Under the pieces are notes generated by a model. The model saw nothing but the letters and a program-made list of their open reading frames with translations, made no database searches and had not been told where the DNA came from. DNA of 64,000 nt from Paenibacillus massiliensis 2301065 = DSM 16942 (GTDB lineage: Bacteria > Bacillota > Bacilli > Paenibacillales > Paenibacillaceae): the NCBI RefSeq assembly GCF_000377505.1, contig NZ_KB898191.1, positions 333,670 through 397,669 on the forward strand. Direction: 5' to 3'. A program made the translations under genes and the position numbers. Each line of letters starts with the position of its first letter. The stretch's first letter is position 1. Of this stretch, positions 17,235 through 26,706 are shown one piece after another.

Positions 17235-18128
17235 CTAGTACACCCCTTTCGTGCTGTGAAGTTCAAGTAGCTGTGTTAATGTACCGCGCAGGTCCTTGCG
17301 GTGAACGACCATATCAAGCTGCCCATGCTGCAGATTGAACTCTGACGTCTGGAAGTCATCTGGTAGCTTCTGCCGTATGGTCTGCTCAATTACAATTCTA
17401 CCGGCAAAGCCGAATACGGCGCCTGGCTCAGCAATATTAATATCTCCCAGCGTAGCAAAGCTTGCGGACACTCCACCTGTCGTAGGATCAGTAACCACAG
17501 AAATATAGAGTCCACCCTGCTCGTCCAATCTGGAGAGAGCCGCACTCGTCTTCGCCATCTGCATCAAGCTAAGAATACTTTCCTGCATCCGTGCACCACC
17601 AGAGGTTGAGAAGATGATCACCGGCAGTTTCTTGGATATGGCCTGCTCAATAGCACGAGTAATCTTCTCACCCACGACAGAGCCCATACTTCCAGTAAAA
17701 AAGTCAAAGCTCATTACAGCTACAACTACAGGTTGTCCACCAATCAAGCCTTCTCCAGTCACAACAGCATCACGCAATCCCGATTTCATCGTCTGCTGCT
17801 CCAGCTTGGAGCTGTATCCAGGGAAGTCGAGTGGATCGACCGAGATCATATCAGCATCATATTCTATGAAGCTTTCATCATCAAACGTCATTTTAATCCG
17901 TTCAAGAGCATTCAGTCTCATATGGTACCCGCAAGATGGGCATACCTTCAGATTCTTCTCCAGCTCCTTGCTATACTGAATTGTTCCGCATTTTCCACAC
18001 TTGGTCATGAGCCCTTCAGGAATCTCACGCTTGGGACGATCACCTGTATCAGGTTGTTCGCCGCCACGCGACCGCTCTGCGGGAATCGTTGCGTATTTTC
18101 TTTTTTTCTGGAATAAATCTTTGAACAC
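17235..18128 (-). CDS. accD: acetyl-CoA carboxylase carboxyltransferase subunit beta
   Basis: AccD, 297 residues, partner of AccA. The N-terminal zinc ribbon is CGKCGTIQ...VCPSCGYH, followed by the crotonase-like domain with [11 protein letters not shown] (oxyanion glycine stretch) and [12 protein letters not shown]. The start is a GTG at 18128 with GAGGTG upstream. A TATAAT hexamer lies at 18282-18287 on the minus strand, about 155 bases upstream, and could be its -10, though the -35 is weak. accD and accA form a two-gene operon. Confidence 0.96.
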   Translation of the reverse strand: MFKDLFQKKRKYATIPAERSRGGEQPDTGDRPKREIPEGLMTKCGKCGTIQYSKELEKNLKVCPSCGYHMRLNALERIKMTFDDESFIEYDADMISVDPLDFPGYSSKLEQQTMKSGLRDAVVTGEGLIGGQPVVVAVMSFDFFTGSMGSVVGEKITRAIEQAISKKLPVIIFSTSGGARMQESILSLMQMAKTSAALSRLDEQGGLYISVVTDPTTGGVSASFATLGDINIAEPGAVFGFAGRIVIEQTIRQKLPDDFQTSEFNLQHGQLDMVVHRKDLRGTLTQLLELHSTKGVY

Positions 18129-18400
18129 AACTACACCTCTTCAGCCGTTAATTTGTCAGCCCAGGATCTATAGAAGCTGCCAATGAAGGAAGTCTTCATC
18201 ATAAAAAATCTATATTAGGAACATGTCTATCGAAGAACTTGCGTGGAAGTAGTCCCCACTCCGTGGAACGTATGTCTTGCGATTATAGACTTTGTTGGAG
18301 CGTTTGAACACGTATAATTTCTATAATTCCAAAATAAATGCCAGCACAGGCGTCAGCCTGATCTCCCTCATGCCAGTTGTTCGTGCGTGGGTGCATAGGT

Positions 18401-18589
18401 CTAAGGATGCAGGATGGCATTCAGCACTTCCTGAACTTCTTCCACTTCTCCAGAAGGGACGAGGATCTCAAATTGCTGCTTGGAGGCACTTATGGCCCGT
18501 GTCTTCACCATAAAACCTTCATCAGACAGCTTGAGCTTGATCATATCAGCCATTTTGGCAGTTGGTGCAATGTAGATCACCGTCCACAC
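18401..18589 (-). CDS. small conserved protein, possibly DUF2007-like
   Basis: 62 residues starting with a GTG behind AGGGGG. The sequence (MWTVIYIAPTAKMADMIKLK, then KQQFEILVPSGEVEEVQEVL) suggests a small beta-alpha-beta fold like the DUF2007 'signal transducing' proteins, with an EILVP strand. It sits between pgpA and accD, a place where Paenibacillus genomes usually keep a small protein of this kind. The function is unknown. Confidence 0.65.
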   Translation of the reverse strand: MWTVIYIAPTAKMADMIKLKLSDEGFMVKTRAISASKQQFEILVPSGEVEEVQEVLNAILHP

Positions 18590-18755
18590 CCTTGTAACCC
18601 CCTAGGCAAATGTCTCTCGAGTCCGTATTAATGAACTCATGATAACATACCTTACTTTTTTCCCGCAAGAAAGGCCCTCTTCCTTCAAGAGGGCAATTAG
18701 CATTCCTAATGCCCGCCGTACAAGCTTCGACAGCTGGTCGGGAGCTATTTCAAAT

Positions 18756-19250
18756 TTAAGATGTAGGGGGTGGATAATTGCGAGCCAGTGCATTTCCGTG
18801 GGCAATACGGGCGGATGCTGCGGCCGCCAGACTCGCTACCAGATCATCCAGAAAAACGTGAATACCTTCTGTCTTTCGGTTCAGACGCTCCAGAATTCCT
18901 GTTTTGTCCTTGTCAACATAGCCGAAGCTCGTTAGCCCAATCATACCATATACACTGGTAATCCCTAGTGCCATCGTCTCATCCACGCCATACAGCGGCT
19001 CATCTGCCTCCATAATGGTCTGCAGAGGCTCTGGCAGCAGCTTGCGCTCCGCCAGCTCATCCAACGCTATTCCTGTATACAAAGTATATTGAACCTCACG
19101 CTTGCCAAGCACAGACCTGACGCTATCCACACATTCCTGAAACGTCAGGTCAGGATAATATTTGCTCTGTAGATGATAGACGATGTCTGCAATGTCCTCG
19201 ATTTTGACCCCTCTGCGCTGCAGAAGCGCCTCAGCATACTGTTGTGACAT
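18756..19250 (-). CDS. phosphatidylglycerophosphatase A-like protein (YutG type)
   Basis: 164 residues of the PgpA family, which dephosphorylates phosphatidylglycerol phosphate; Bacillus YutG is the close model. Visible are VKIEDIADIVYHLQSKYYPDL at the start, YGVDETMALGITSVYGMIGL in the middle, and FLDDLVASLAAAASARIAH near the end, which carries the conserved acidic pair. The hydrophobicity is modest, as in other short Gram-positive members. The ATG at 19250 has GGAGGGAAGC upstream. It stands between dnaE and the small gene at 18401. Confidence 0.8.
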   Translation of the reverse strand: MSQQYAEALLQRRGVKIEDIADIVYHLQSKYYPDLTFQECVDSVRSVLGKREVQYTLYTGIALDELAERKLLPEPLQTIMEADEPLYGVDETMALGITSVYGMIGLTSFGYVDKDKTGILERLNRKTEGIHVFLDDLVASLAAAASARIAHGNALARNYPPPTS

Positions 19251-19365
19251 GAGCTTCCCTCCTGCTCCGCACCATGAACACCCATGGACAAGTTGCTGCG
19301 GAGATACTTTTAGCCGGTGTTCTCATGTGTATGCAGCAGCTTTCTGAATTGTTCTTGCCATAAGC

Positions 19366-22300
19366 TTACTTCACACGGACTGTGCCTTGGCCCAATAGCT
19401 TTTCCAGCTGTTGGAACAGCTCCGGGGAAGGCTTGGTCCGGTAGGCATCACTCAGTGCAAGCAAGCGCTGGCTCCCTTCGTAGAAAAGAACCGTCTGCAG
19501 ATCACCCTCATGCTTCTCCAGTACAGACTTCACCATGCTCAGCAGTCCAGCATCCGCTTCAGCTTCCTTGGTGATTTTGATAAAGATTCGCTGATCCGAG
19601 CCACTCTTTCTGTCTTGCTCCACTCCTGCTCTATCAGATAGATTTGCCTGGTCGTTAGTCTCCCTGCCTGTCCCAGCTCCAATAGCACCCTCGATAGCAC
19701 GGCTGGCTGCGGCATGGGCCTTGGTAACCCTTTGGCCAGACTCTCCCGAGGACTTCACCAATGCAGATTCATGACGACTGTCGACATTTTGTGCACTTCG
19801 TCCATCTGTACGGGAAGCATGATCCAGTACGGCAGAGGACACCTTCTGTGCTGTCACTGCAACGGATGCTGCAGTGACAGCAGCAGGCGGACTGCCCTGC
19901 GCACGTCCAGAGGCAGGACGTCTGGAGCTACTGCTCCGGCGTGACAGCAGACGCTGTAGATGCTCTCCACTCAGCGGAGCTACCTCATCGGCAAGCAGCT
20001 TGAAGCCCTCGTCCTGCTGCTGCACTCTCGCACGAATGGCAAGCAACGCTCCTTTTTCCACATGCGGACGACTTCTTCTCCAGACTTCAGGAAACAATAC
20101 GACTTCGCAGCGCTCAATCTGATCCTCCAGCTCCATAAAGGCCATTTCTTTCCCCTGCTTCGTCGTAATCGTCTTCATGGATACGACCATGCCTGCGGTA
20201 ACGATCACCGACTCATCCGTAGCCTCCGACAGCTGCATGAGCTTGTCTATACCAGCAGCCACCAGCTCCTCGTCCCAGTCATCCAGTGGATGGCCGGACA
20301 GATAGAGACCCAGTAGCTCACGCTCCATCTCCAGCTGCTGGCCAGCACTGTAAGGCTGTACGTCAGGATAGTTAATTTCCCAGTTCGGCGTCTCCAGGAC
20401 ATCGAAATCGAACAGCTGAATTTGCAGATCCTCACGCTCCTTGCGCCACTTCAACGCAGCCTCAAGCGTCTCATCAAGCATCGTCAGTAGTTGGGCTCTG
20501 TGCCCTGGCAGAGAATCGAAGGCCCCTGCCTGGATCAGTGACTCAATCACTCTCTTGTTGCACACCCGCAGATCTACGCGACGACAGAAATCTAGCAAGC
20601 TGTCGAAAGGACGCTCCTTCCGCTCACTTAGAATACTTTCCATAGCCTGCGTTCCGACATTCTTAATGGCTGCAAGTCCGAATCGAATATTCTGCGTTAC
20701 CGGCGTGAACAGTACACCGCTCTCATTCACGTCTGGCGGCAGCACCTTCATGTTCATGCGTCGACATTCCACGACATACTCCGCCACCTTGCGATGGCTC
20801 CCCATCACCGCCGTCAGCATGGAAGCCATGAACTGAACCGGATAATGAGCCTTCAGATAGGCTGTCTGGAAGGCCAATACGCCGTAGGCAGCGGCATGCG
20901 CACGCGGGAAGCCGTAATCAGCAAAGCGAACGATCATGTCATAGACCACATCCGCTTCCGCCTCCGTATAGCCCTTGTTGATGCTTCCTGCCACGAAATG
21001 CCCCCGCTCTCGGTCAAGCACCTCACGCTTTTTCTTGGATACAGCCCTACGCAGCAGGTCCGCCTCTCCCAGCGAAAAGCCCGCCATTCGGGAAGCAATC
21101 TGCATAATCTGCTCCTGATACACGATAATGCCATAAGTATCCTTCAAGACAGGCTCCAGATCAGGGTGGGGATATCGAACCTCTATTGCTCCATGTTTGG
21201 CTTGAATGTAGTTCGGAATGAACTCCATTGGACCCGGGCGATACAATGCGAGCACCGAGATAATATCCTCGAAGCTGCTTGGCTTCATATCCTTGAGCAC
21301 TCTGCGCATCCCTGCAGACTCTAATTGGAACACACCTGTCGTCTCGCCTCGTCCAAGCAGCTCATAGGTTAACGGATCATCATCATTGATTTGATTAAAA
21401 TCAGGCGTCGTACCATATTCCTCTCCAATCCATCGGAGGCTGCGCTCAATAATGGATAGCGTACGCAAGCCGAGAAAGTCCATCTTGAGAAGGCCAATCG
21501 ACTCCAGACTCTCCATCGCGTATTGGGTCAGGGGTACGCCTTCTCCTCCCTCCTGCAGTGGCACAGCATCCGTCAGGGGCGAACGCGAAATCACGACACC
21601 GGCGGCATGCGTAGACGCATGTCTTGGCATTCCTTCTACCTTCATCGCCATATCGAGCATCGCACGGGTAGCCGGTTTCGTCTCATATAACTCCCGCAGC
21701 CCTTCGCTGATCTCCATAGCCTTACGGATATGAATGCCGAGCTGGCCCGGAATGAGCTTCGCTGCCTTGTCTACCTCGCCGTAGGGAACATTCTGCACGC
21801 GCCCTACGTCACGCACTGCCGCTCTGGCCGCGAGCGTCCCGAACGTGATAATCTGGGCGACATGCTCCTTGCCGTATTTGGCAACGACATAGTCGATAAC
21901 CTCATCCCGCCGCTCGTCACTGAAGTCAATATCAATATCCGGCATGCTGATCCGCTCCGGGTTCAGGAAGCGTTCGAAGAGCAGCTGGTATTTCATTGGA
22001 TCTACATTCGTAATCTTGAGTACATACGCTACGAGGCTACCAGCAGACGAGCCACGTCCTGGCCCGGTTGCAATTCCCTGCTGATGGGCATAAGCGATGA
22101 AATCCCAGACGATCAGGAAATAGTCGCTGAAACCCATGCTCTCGATCGTATTCAACTCATAATCAAGCCGCTCCTCCAGCTGTCTGCGTTGCTCCTCATC
22201 ATGCCAGCGGATATCCTGTGCATAACGATCCTCCAGCCCCTGAAGACACAGAGACCGTAGATACTCGCCAGGAGACATGCTTTCTGGCAGCGGACGATAA

Positions 22301-23151
22301 GCTGGTAATATATAATGACCGAATTCCAGCTCCAGCTGGCACTCGTCAGCAATAAGCACTGTATTGGCCATGGCTTCTGGCAAATGTGGGAATAAGCGTG
22401 CCATCTCCTCAGCACTCTTCATATAGAGCTGATCTGTCGGAATACGGAATCTCTCTTCATCCTCCAGCGTCTTCCCCGTGCCAATGCAGATAAGCACATC
22501 CTGAACCTCAGCATCCGGACCCGTCAGATAGTGCACATCATTCGTTAATACGAGTGGAATGTCCAGCTCGCGAGACAGCTCGACCAGCAGTCCATTCACA
22601 CGCTTCTGGTCGGGCAGCCCATGATCCTGGAGCTCCAGGTAGAAGTGCTCTCCGAAGATGTCCTTGTAGCGTTTCGCTGCTGCCCGCGCCTCGTGCTCCC
22701 GGCCATGTAGCAAATGCTGCGGTACCTCGCCTCCTAAGCAGGCGCTCAAGCAGGTGATGCCCTCACCGTAGGTCGCCAGACTTTCCATATCAATACGTGG
22801 TTTATAATGAAAGCCCTCCAGATGACCGATGGAGCACAGCTTCATCAGATTCTGGTAGCCCTTCATATTACGTGCGAGCAATATCAAATGATAGATTGGC
22901 TGATCCTTGCGGCTGCCACGCTCCTTGCGCGAGCCTGCAGTCAAATAGACCTCGCAGCCAATGATTGGCTTAATGCCTCGTGCCTGACATGCTTTATAGA
23001 AAGGTATAGCCCCGTACATAACCCCATGGTCTGTCAGCGCTAAAGCCTTCATTCCGTATGCAGCAGCCTGCTCGACCAGCTCCGTGATCCGGGCTGCACC
23101 GTCCAGCAGACTATATTCACTATGCGTATGCAGGTGAACAAATGAACTCAT
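19366..23151 (-). CDS. dnaE: DNA polymerase III subunit alpha (DnaE)
   Basis: A replicative polymerase of 1261 residues. The PHP domain begins FVHLHTHSEYSLLDGAAR, the catalytic acids lie in PDIDIDFSDERR, and ATGPGRGSSAGSLVAY and the finger motif YQEQIMQIASRMAGFSLGEA are all present; an OB domain follows (VIVTAGMVVSMKTITTKQGK). The ATG at 23151 starts the conserved MSSFVHLHTH; a longer frame to 23250 adds unrelated residues. It is longer than Bacillus DnaE (about 1115) because of a Ser/Ala/Gly-rich linker at about residues 1070-1186 before a C-terminal domain of about 75 residues. In Firmicutes DnaE extends primers before PolC takes over. Confidence 0.97.
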   Translation of the reverse strand: MSSFVHLHTHSEYSLLDGAARITELVEQAAAYGMKALALTDHGVMYGAIPFYKACQARGIKPIIGCEVYLTAGSRKERGSRKDQPIYHLILLARNMKGYQNLMKLCSIGHLEGFHYKPRIDMESLATYGEGITCLSACLGGEVPQHLLHGREHEARAAAKRYKDIFGEHFYLELQDHGLPDQKRVNGLLVELSRELDIPLVLTNDVHYLTGPDAEVQDVLICIGTGKTLEDEERFRIPTDQLYMKSAEEMARLFPHLPEAMANTVLIADECQLELEFGHYILPAYRPLPESMSPGEYLRSLCLQGLEDRYAQDIRWHDEEQRRQLEERLDYELNTIESMGFSDYFLIVWDFIAYAHQQGIATGPGRGSSAGSLVAYVLKITNVDPMKYQLLFERFLNPERISMPDIDIDFSDERRDEVIDYVVAKYGKEHVAQIITFGTLAARAAVRDVGRVQNVPYGEVDKAAKLIPGQLGIHIRKAMEISEGLRELYETKPATRAMLDMAMKVEGMPRHASTHAAGVVISRSPLTDAVPLQEGGEGVPLTQYAMESLESIGLLKMDFLGLRTLSIIERSLRWIGEEYGTTPDFNQINDDDPLTYELLGRGETTGVFQLESAGMRRVLKDMKPSSFEDIISVLALYRPGPMEFIPNYIQAKHGAIEVRYPHPDLEPVLKDTYGIIVYQEQIMQIASRMAGFSLGEADLLRRAVSKKKREVLDRERGHFVAGSINKGYTEAEADVVYDMIVRFADYGFPRAHAAAYGVLAFQTAYLKAHYPVQFMASMLTAVMGSHRKVAEYVVECRRMNMKVLPPDVNESGVLFTPVTQNIRFGLAAIKNVGTQAMESILSERKERPFDSLLDFCRRVDLRVCNKRVIESLIQAGAFDSLPGHRAQLLTMLDETLEAALKWRKEREDLQIQLFDFDVLETPNWEINYPDVQPYSAGQQLEMERELLGLYLSGHPLDDWDEELVAAGIDKLMQLSEATDESVIVTAGMVVSMKTITTKQGKEMAFMELEDQIERCEVVLFPEVWRRSRPHVEKGALLAIRARVQQQDEGFKLLADEVAPLSGEHLQRLLSRRSSSSRRPASGRAQGSPPAAVTAASVAVTAQKVSSAVLDHASRTDGRSAQNVDSRHESALVKSSGESGQRVTKAHAAASRAIEGAIGAGTGRETNDQANLSDRAGVEQDRKSGSDQRIFIKITKEAEADAGLLSMVKSVLEKHEGDLQTVLFYEGSQRLLALSDAYRTKPSPELFQQLEKLLGQGTVRVK

Positions 23152-23373
23152 GCGCTTCGCATCCTTTCGGCGCTTGTTGAACAGATCGGTAGGAATGTCT
23201 GTTCCCTTTGGAACTATTTTATCATAACCTGGCACCTCGCGCCCATACAATAAAAGTACAGGCTCTATCGTGCCTGATCAAGACTTGGCACAAGGCCATA
23301 TCGTCAGGACATAAGCAACCATAGAAGTTGGCACAGAGGATCACCACAAGCCAAAAGTGAGAAAGGGAGGGAC

Positions 23374-23706
23374 ATGATGAGTACATTTCTAACCAAAGCT
23401 ATTCTGGATTTCTTCATTGCATTTGGCATTGTGCTGGGCGGGGCTATGCTGGGAGGAGTCGGAGCCGTGATCGCCTTGCAGCCACCTACGCAAACGATGC
23501 TGGATATCGCAGGCAAAATTAAAATTTGGGCGCTTGCCGCGGCCGTGGGCGGAACCATTGACCCCATGAGGGTCATTGAGAGCAATGTGCTGGATGGCAA
23601 TCTTTCACCAGCCATCAAGCAGATTCTATATCTGATCTTTGCTTTCTTGGGGGCACACATGGGGACGGAGCTGGTCAAATGGGTATGTAACGGGGGACGT
23701 AGCTAG
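23374..23706 (+). CDS. ytrH: sporulation membrane protein YtrH
   Basis: 110 residues with three hydrophobic segments (about 8-35, 45-65, 85-105) and the conserved SNVLDGNLSPAIKQILYL between them. It matches YtrH, which in B. subtilis is made under sigma-E and is needed for full sporulation. AGGGAGGGAC precedes two consecutive ATGs; either the first or the second (23377) may be used. It is divergent from dnaE and three bases from ytrI, the same arrangement as in Bacillus. Confidence 0.9.
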   Translation: MMSTFLTKAILDFFIAFGIVLGGAMLGGVGAVIALQPPTQTMLDIAGKIKIWALAAAVGGTIDPMRVIESNVLDGNLSPAIKQILYLIFAFLGAHMGTELVKWVCNGGRS

Positions 23707-23709
23707 CAT

Positions 23710-24177
23710 ATGAGGAGCTTCTTGAGACAATCAGGTATTTTCGTGCTTGGCATGGTCGCGGGAAGCATTATATACAATGCGATCTGGCATACCAGCTATA
23801 ACGCGCTCTGGATGCACAATCAGGATTTGCGCATTCAGCTGGACCAGGCAGAGGAGGATAATGAGACTCTGCGCAAGCACAGCAACCGACATAGTGTGAT
23901 TAAAGAGATTAAGGTCCGGGCTGAGCAGACAAGCGCAGATAAAATCTCGGCGATCGAGGTCAAGGATATACTGCGGCAGATGCATGAGGATCTGGAGGTG
24001 CTGCGCGGACGGGATATATTCGAGATTGATACAGACAGCAAGATGGTCCGTGTTCTGCTCAACCGCAAAATATATACCGTACGCGAGAAAGAATACTCCA
24101 TTCAGGTCAAGACGATGCTAGCGGTAGAAGGCGTGCTGCAAATCTGGGTGGAGATGCGCCCGTATATACGAAGCTAG
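23710..24177 (+). CDS. ytrI: sporulation membrane protein YtrI
   Basis: 155 residues. An N-terminal membrane anchor (about residues 7-28) is followed by a heptad-like coiled-coil (about 33-65) and a mixed alpha/beta C-terminal domain containing VKDILRQMHEDLEVLRGRDIFEID. The order ytrH-ytrI and the build match the B. subtilis pair, in which both proteins act in the mother cell during engulfment-stage sporulation. It lies convergent with ytoI. Confidence 0.85.
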   Translation: MRSFLRQSGIFVLGMVAGSIIYNAIWHTSYNALWMHNQDLRIQLDQAEEDNETLRKHSNRHSVIKEIKVRAEQTSADKISAIEVKDILRQMHEDLEVLRGRDIFEIDTDSKMVRVLLNRKIYTVREKEYSIQVKTMLAVEGVLQIWVEMRPYIRS

Positions 24178-24259
24178 GACATGAACGCATCACATGAGCA
24201 TAGAGCCACTCCAAGCGGGAAGCCCTGTCATTCCTGAAATGAGCTGGCCTGATCTTGCT

Positions 24260-25594
24260 TCACCCATGGTCAATGGAATGCAGGGTCAGCACCGATTTGC
24301 AGACGATAAGCTCCTCTCGGAAAATAGAAATCTCCAATCTGCAGGTTCGCCTGCTAACCTCCATCACTGATGAGCGAATGACGACAGCATCCTCAATCTG
24401 TACCGGACGGATAAAATAGCTACTGATCTGATCCAGCACATGGTCATTGCCTGTCAGGTCCTTGGCGACGCGGCAGCCCGCCTGGGTCATAATATTGATC
24501 AGCACTCCCTCTGAGATCGTACCCAGATTCGTGGCCATCTGCGGAATAATGAAGCCGTTGAACATCAGCTCCCCTTCCGGTCCGCGCTCCTCTGCAAGGC
24601 CGCTCCAGATCAGATGATCGAACGTCTCTCCTAGCTGTGGCTGCTTCTGGGCGTCTCGGAGGGCTGTCAGCACCTCCTTGCGAGACACAGACCCAAGCAG
24701 CTTGCGATTCCGGTCAATGATCGGCAGGAAATGGATGCCCTCCCAGGTCATAATCTGCGCAGCCGAGGCCAGAGAGGTCTGCAGCAAGGCTGTAATCGGG
24801 CTACGAAGAATACACTTCTCAATAGACTGATTACCCTGTAGATGCTGAATATCCTTTCGTCCCACAATGCCGATGAGACGGTTCCATTCATCCACTACTG
24901 TGAAACGCTGTTCTCCGGTTGCTTCAGCCAGTGCCTCCAGATCGGCAACGGTGCTGTTGATCTTCAGTGTGTGGGGCTTGCCCTTGCGCGAGACAATATC
25001 CTCGACCAGCATAATTTTTTTCTTAATCAGGCGGTCAAATATGGCCCGGTTAATCATAGAGGCTACCGTAAAGGTATCATGACGTGAGGAGATAATCGGC
25101 AAATTAAGCTTGTCGGCCAGTTGCTTCACTTCACGGCTTGTACCAAAGCCCCCTGTAATGAGCACACCAGCTCCCTGTTCTAATGCCAAGGAGTGTGCAT
25201 TCTCTCGGTTACCGACGATGAGCAGGCTACCTGGATCAATATAACGTGCCATGGCATCCACTTTCATCGCACCGATGACATACTTGTGAAGCGGCTGGGC
25301 CAGACCCTCGCTACCGCCAAGTACATGCCCCTCAACGATGTTCACCACATCCGCAAAGGTCAGCTGCTCGGAAACTCCACGTGGCCGCTTTTCTACCCGA
25401 ACCGTTCCGATCCGTTCCTTCGTAATGACAATGCCGAGATTCTCGGCTTCCTTTACAGCACGGTAGGCGGTCCCTTCGCTAACAGCCATCTCCTTGGCCA
25501 ATCTGCGGACCGATATTTTGGTGCCCACCTTCAGCTGTTCAATATGTCGTAATAGCTGTTCATGCTTCGTGACCGTTTCGTCGAACCCCTGCAC
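24260..25594 (-). CDS. ytoI: YtoI-type regulator: HTH, DRTGG, two CBS, hotdog thioesterase domain
   Basis: About 444 residues with four modules: a winged HTH at the N-terminus (ISVRRLAKEMAVSEGTAYRA), a DRTGG domain (about 90-200, with GGSEGL and VLITGGFGTSREV), a CBS pair (about 200-310) that would bind an adenine nucleotide, and a C-terminal hotdog domain (about 335-435, FNGFIIPQMATNLGTISEG). Its neighbours ytrI/ytrH are those of B. subtilis. I chose the GTG at 25594, eight bases behind AGGGGGTG, which leaves the conserved TKHEQLL near the N-terminus; a TTG at 25618 is possible. The target genes and the ligand are unknown. Its own leader carries two direct repeats that could be an operator. 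Confidence 0.88.
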   Translation of the reverse strand: MQGFDETVTKHEQLLRHIEQLKVGTKISVRRLAKEMAVSEGTAYRAVKEAENLGIVITKERIGTVRVEKRPRGVSEQLTFADVVNIVEGHVLGGSEGLAQPLHKYVIGAMKVDAMARYIDPGSLLIVGNRENAHSLALEQGAGVLITGGFGTSREVKQLADKLNLPIISSRHDTFTVASMINRAIFDRLIKKKIMLVEDIVSRKGKPHTLKINSTVADLEALAEATGEQRFTVVDEWNRLIGIVGRKDIQHLQGNQSIEKCILRSPITALLQTSLASAAQIMTWEGIHFLPIIDRNRKLLGSVSRKEVLTALRDAQKQPQLGETFDHLIWSGLAEERGPEGELMFNGFIIPQMATNLGTISEGVLINIMTQAGCRVAKDLTGNDHVLDQISSYFIRPVQIEDAVVIRSSVMEVSRRTCRLEISIFREELIVCKSVLTLHSIDHG

Positions 25595-25616
25595 AACTGT
25601 TACACCCCCTGCGAGC

Positions 25617-25634
25617 AATCTGTATTAATCTGTA
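25617..25634 (-). repeat. two direct repeats in the ytoI leader, possible operator
   Basis: AATCTGTA occurs at 25617-25624 and again at 25627-25634 (TACAGATT on the coding strand). The starts are ten bases apart, one helical turn, between the -10 box and the ribosome binding site. The spacing and position suit a dimeric HTH repressor; ytoI itself encodes one. Confidence 0.4.
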
Positions 25635-25637
25635 CTC

Positions 25638-25665
25638 ATTATATCATATCCACCTCCATTTCAAA
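25638..25665 (-). promoter_or_regulatory. probable sigma-A promoter of ytoI
   Basis: On the minus strand TTTGAA (25660-25665) and TATAAT (25638-25643) are separated by 16 bases, directly upstream of the ytoI leader repeats. Confidence 0.55.
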
Positions 25666-25809
25666 GATAGGTATGTCACCTTCTCAGCTCAGCGTAGGTT
25701 CATCAAATAGCCTATCCCCGTATCCTCCCGGTCAATAGCAAACAAGCCAGCAGAACAAGATACATATCTTGTCCTACCAGCTTGGTACATTAGATTAAGC
25801 TTCAGCCCT

Positions 25810-26103
25810 TCAAGAGGACTTGCCTCTAAGAGCATCCTGCTGCTCCTCATCCCATTTCAGCTGCCATTGCTGCAGCTTGGCCTTGCGCACTCGCTCTAAC
25901 GCTGCCCGTTTCTCCTCATCCACACCCAGCAGAAAATGCAGGTTGGCACCGATCACCATCAGCGAGAATAACACCCATACAGCTCCGAATAGCTCTACCA
26001 GTCCCATTTCTCCACCAAAAGGAATTCGCGGCAGTGCGATAATGAGCATCGCTAGAGCAATCAGTAAATATAAGCCATGCTTCCACTTCTTAAAAGACTT
26101 CAT
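25810..26103 (-). CDS. small membrane protein of unknown function
   Basis: 97 residues with two membrane helices (about 9-28 and 36-60) and a charged, probably helical tail (DEEKRAALERVRKAKLQQWQ). The ATG at 26103 has AGGAAGG upstream. It is placed where Bacillus carries ytpI near ytoI, but I cannot confirm homology. No catalytic motif is visible. Confidence 0.7.
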   Translation of the reverse strand: MKSFKKWKHGLYLLIALAMLIIALPRIPFGGEMGLVELFGAVWVLFSLMVIGANLHFLLGVDEEKRAALERVRKAKLQQWQLKWDEEQQDALRGKSS

Positions 26104-26202
26104 ATCCTAACCTTCCTCCCACCTGAGACTTAGGAAAGCTGTACTCGCTTCCTACTCTATGTTTCTAGTCTATGAGGAAGTCGGACAAGATATGAGTCAA
26201 TC

Positions 26203-26547
26203 TTATTGAGAAGTGCCGTACAAATGCTGCAGGCTTTCCGTAATGATCTTGTTGACATCCTCAATAATGACGCTCAGACGGCGCTCCGCATCAAATAGAC
26301 GACGGACGTTAAGATTGCTGCTAAGCACCTCGAAAAGCTTCTCCATGCTCTCAATCTCTTCTTGCTGCGGCATATCTCCACTCATCATCCGCTGCTGCAC
26401 GTCCATCTGGCGTTGTCTGAACTCGTCCAGCATGCGCTTGGCTTCGGGATCTGCATCGACCAGCTTCATCGCTGCCGTAATCTCTTCTACCTCACCGCTC
26501 TCCTTGAGAGCCTTTGCCAAATCATGCGCCTTGTCATAAATACTCAT
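26203..26547 (-). CDS. yheA: YheA/YlbF-family (DUF964) protein
   Basis: 114 residues, entirely helical and charged. The arrangement IYDKAHDLAKAL, DADPEAKRMLDEFRQRQMDVQ, and LFDAERRLSVIIEDVNKII closely follows B. subtilis YheA. Relatives (YlbF, YmcA) form a complex that affects mRNA processing and the choice between biofilm, competence and sporulation; YheA itself is not well characterised. It is divergent from the YheC/YheD-type array, which is notable because yheA, yheC and yheD are also close together in B. subtilis. Confidence 0.85.
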   Translation of the reverse strand: MSIYDKAHDLAKALKESGEVEEITAAMKLVDADPEAKRMLDEFRQRQMDVQQRMMSGDMPQQEEIESMEKLFEVLSSNLNVRRLFDAERRLSVIIEDVNKIITESLQHLYGTSQ

Positions 26548-26706
26548 TCTTCTTCATCCTCCCTAACATTGTTGAAGCACCATTCAATTTAACGGATTAG
26601 GTCAATCACCAAGGTATATATGTCCTCATATGATGAACTACATGCAATGTGCTGACGCAGCCCATACAGCCTTAACCTCTAGTTGCTGCCTGGAAGGAGA
26701 TCCACG

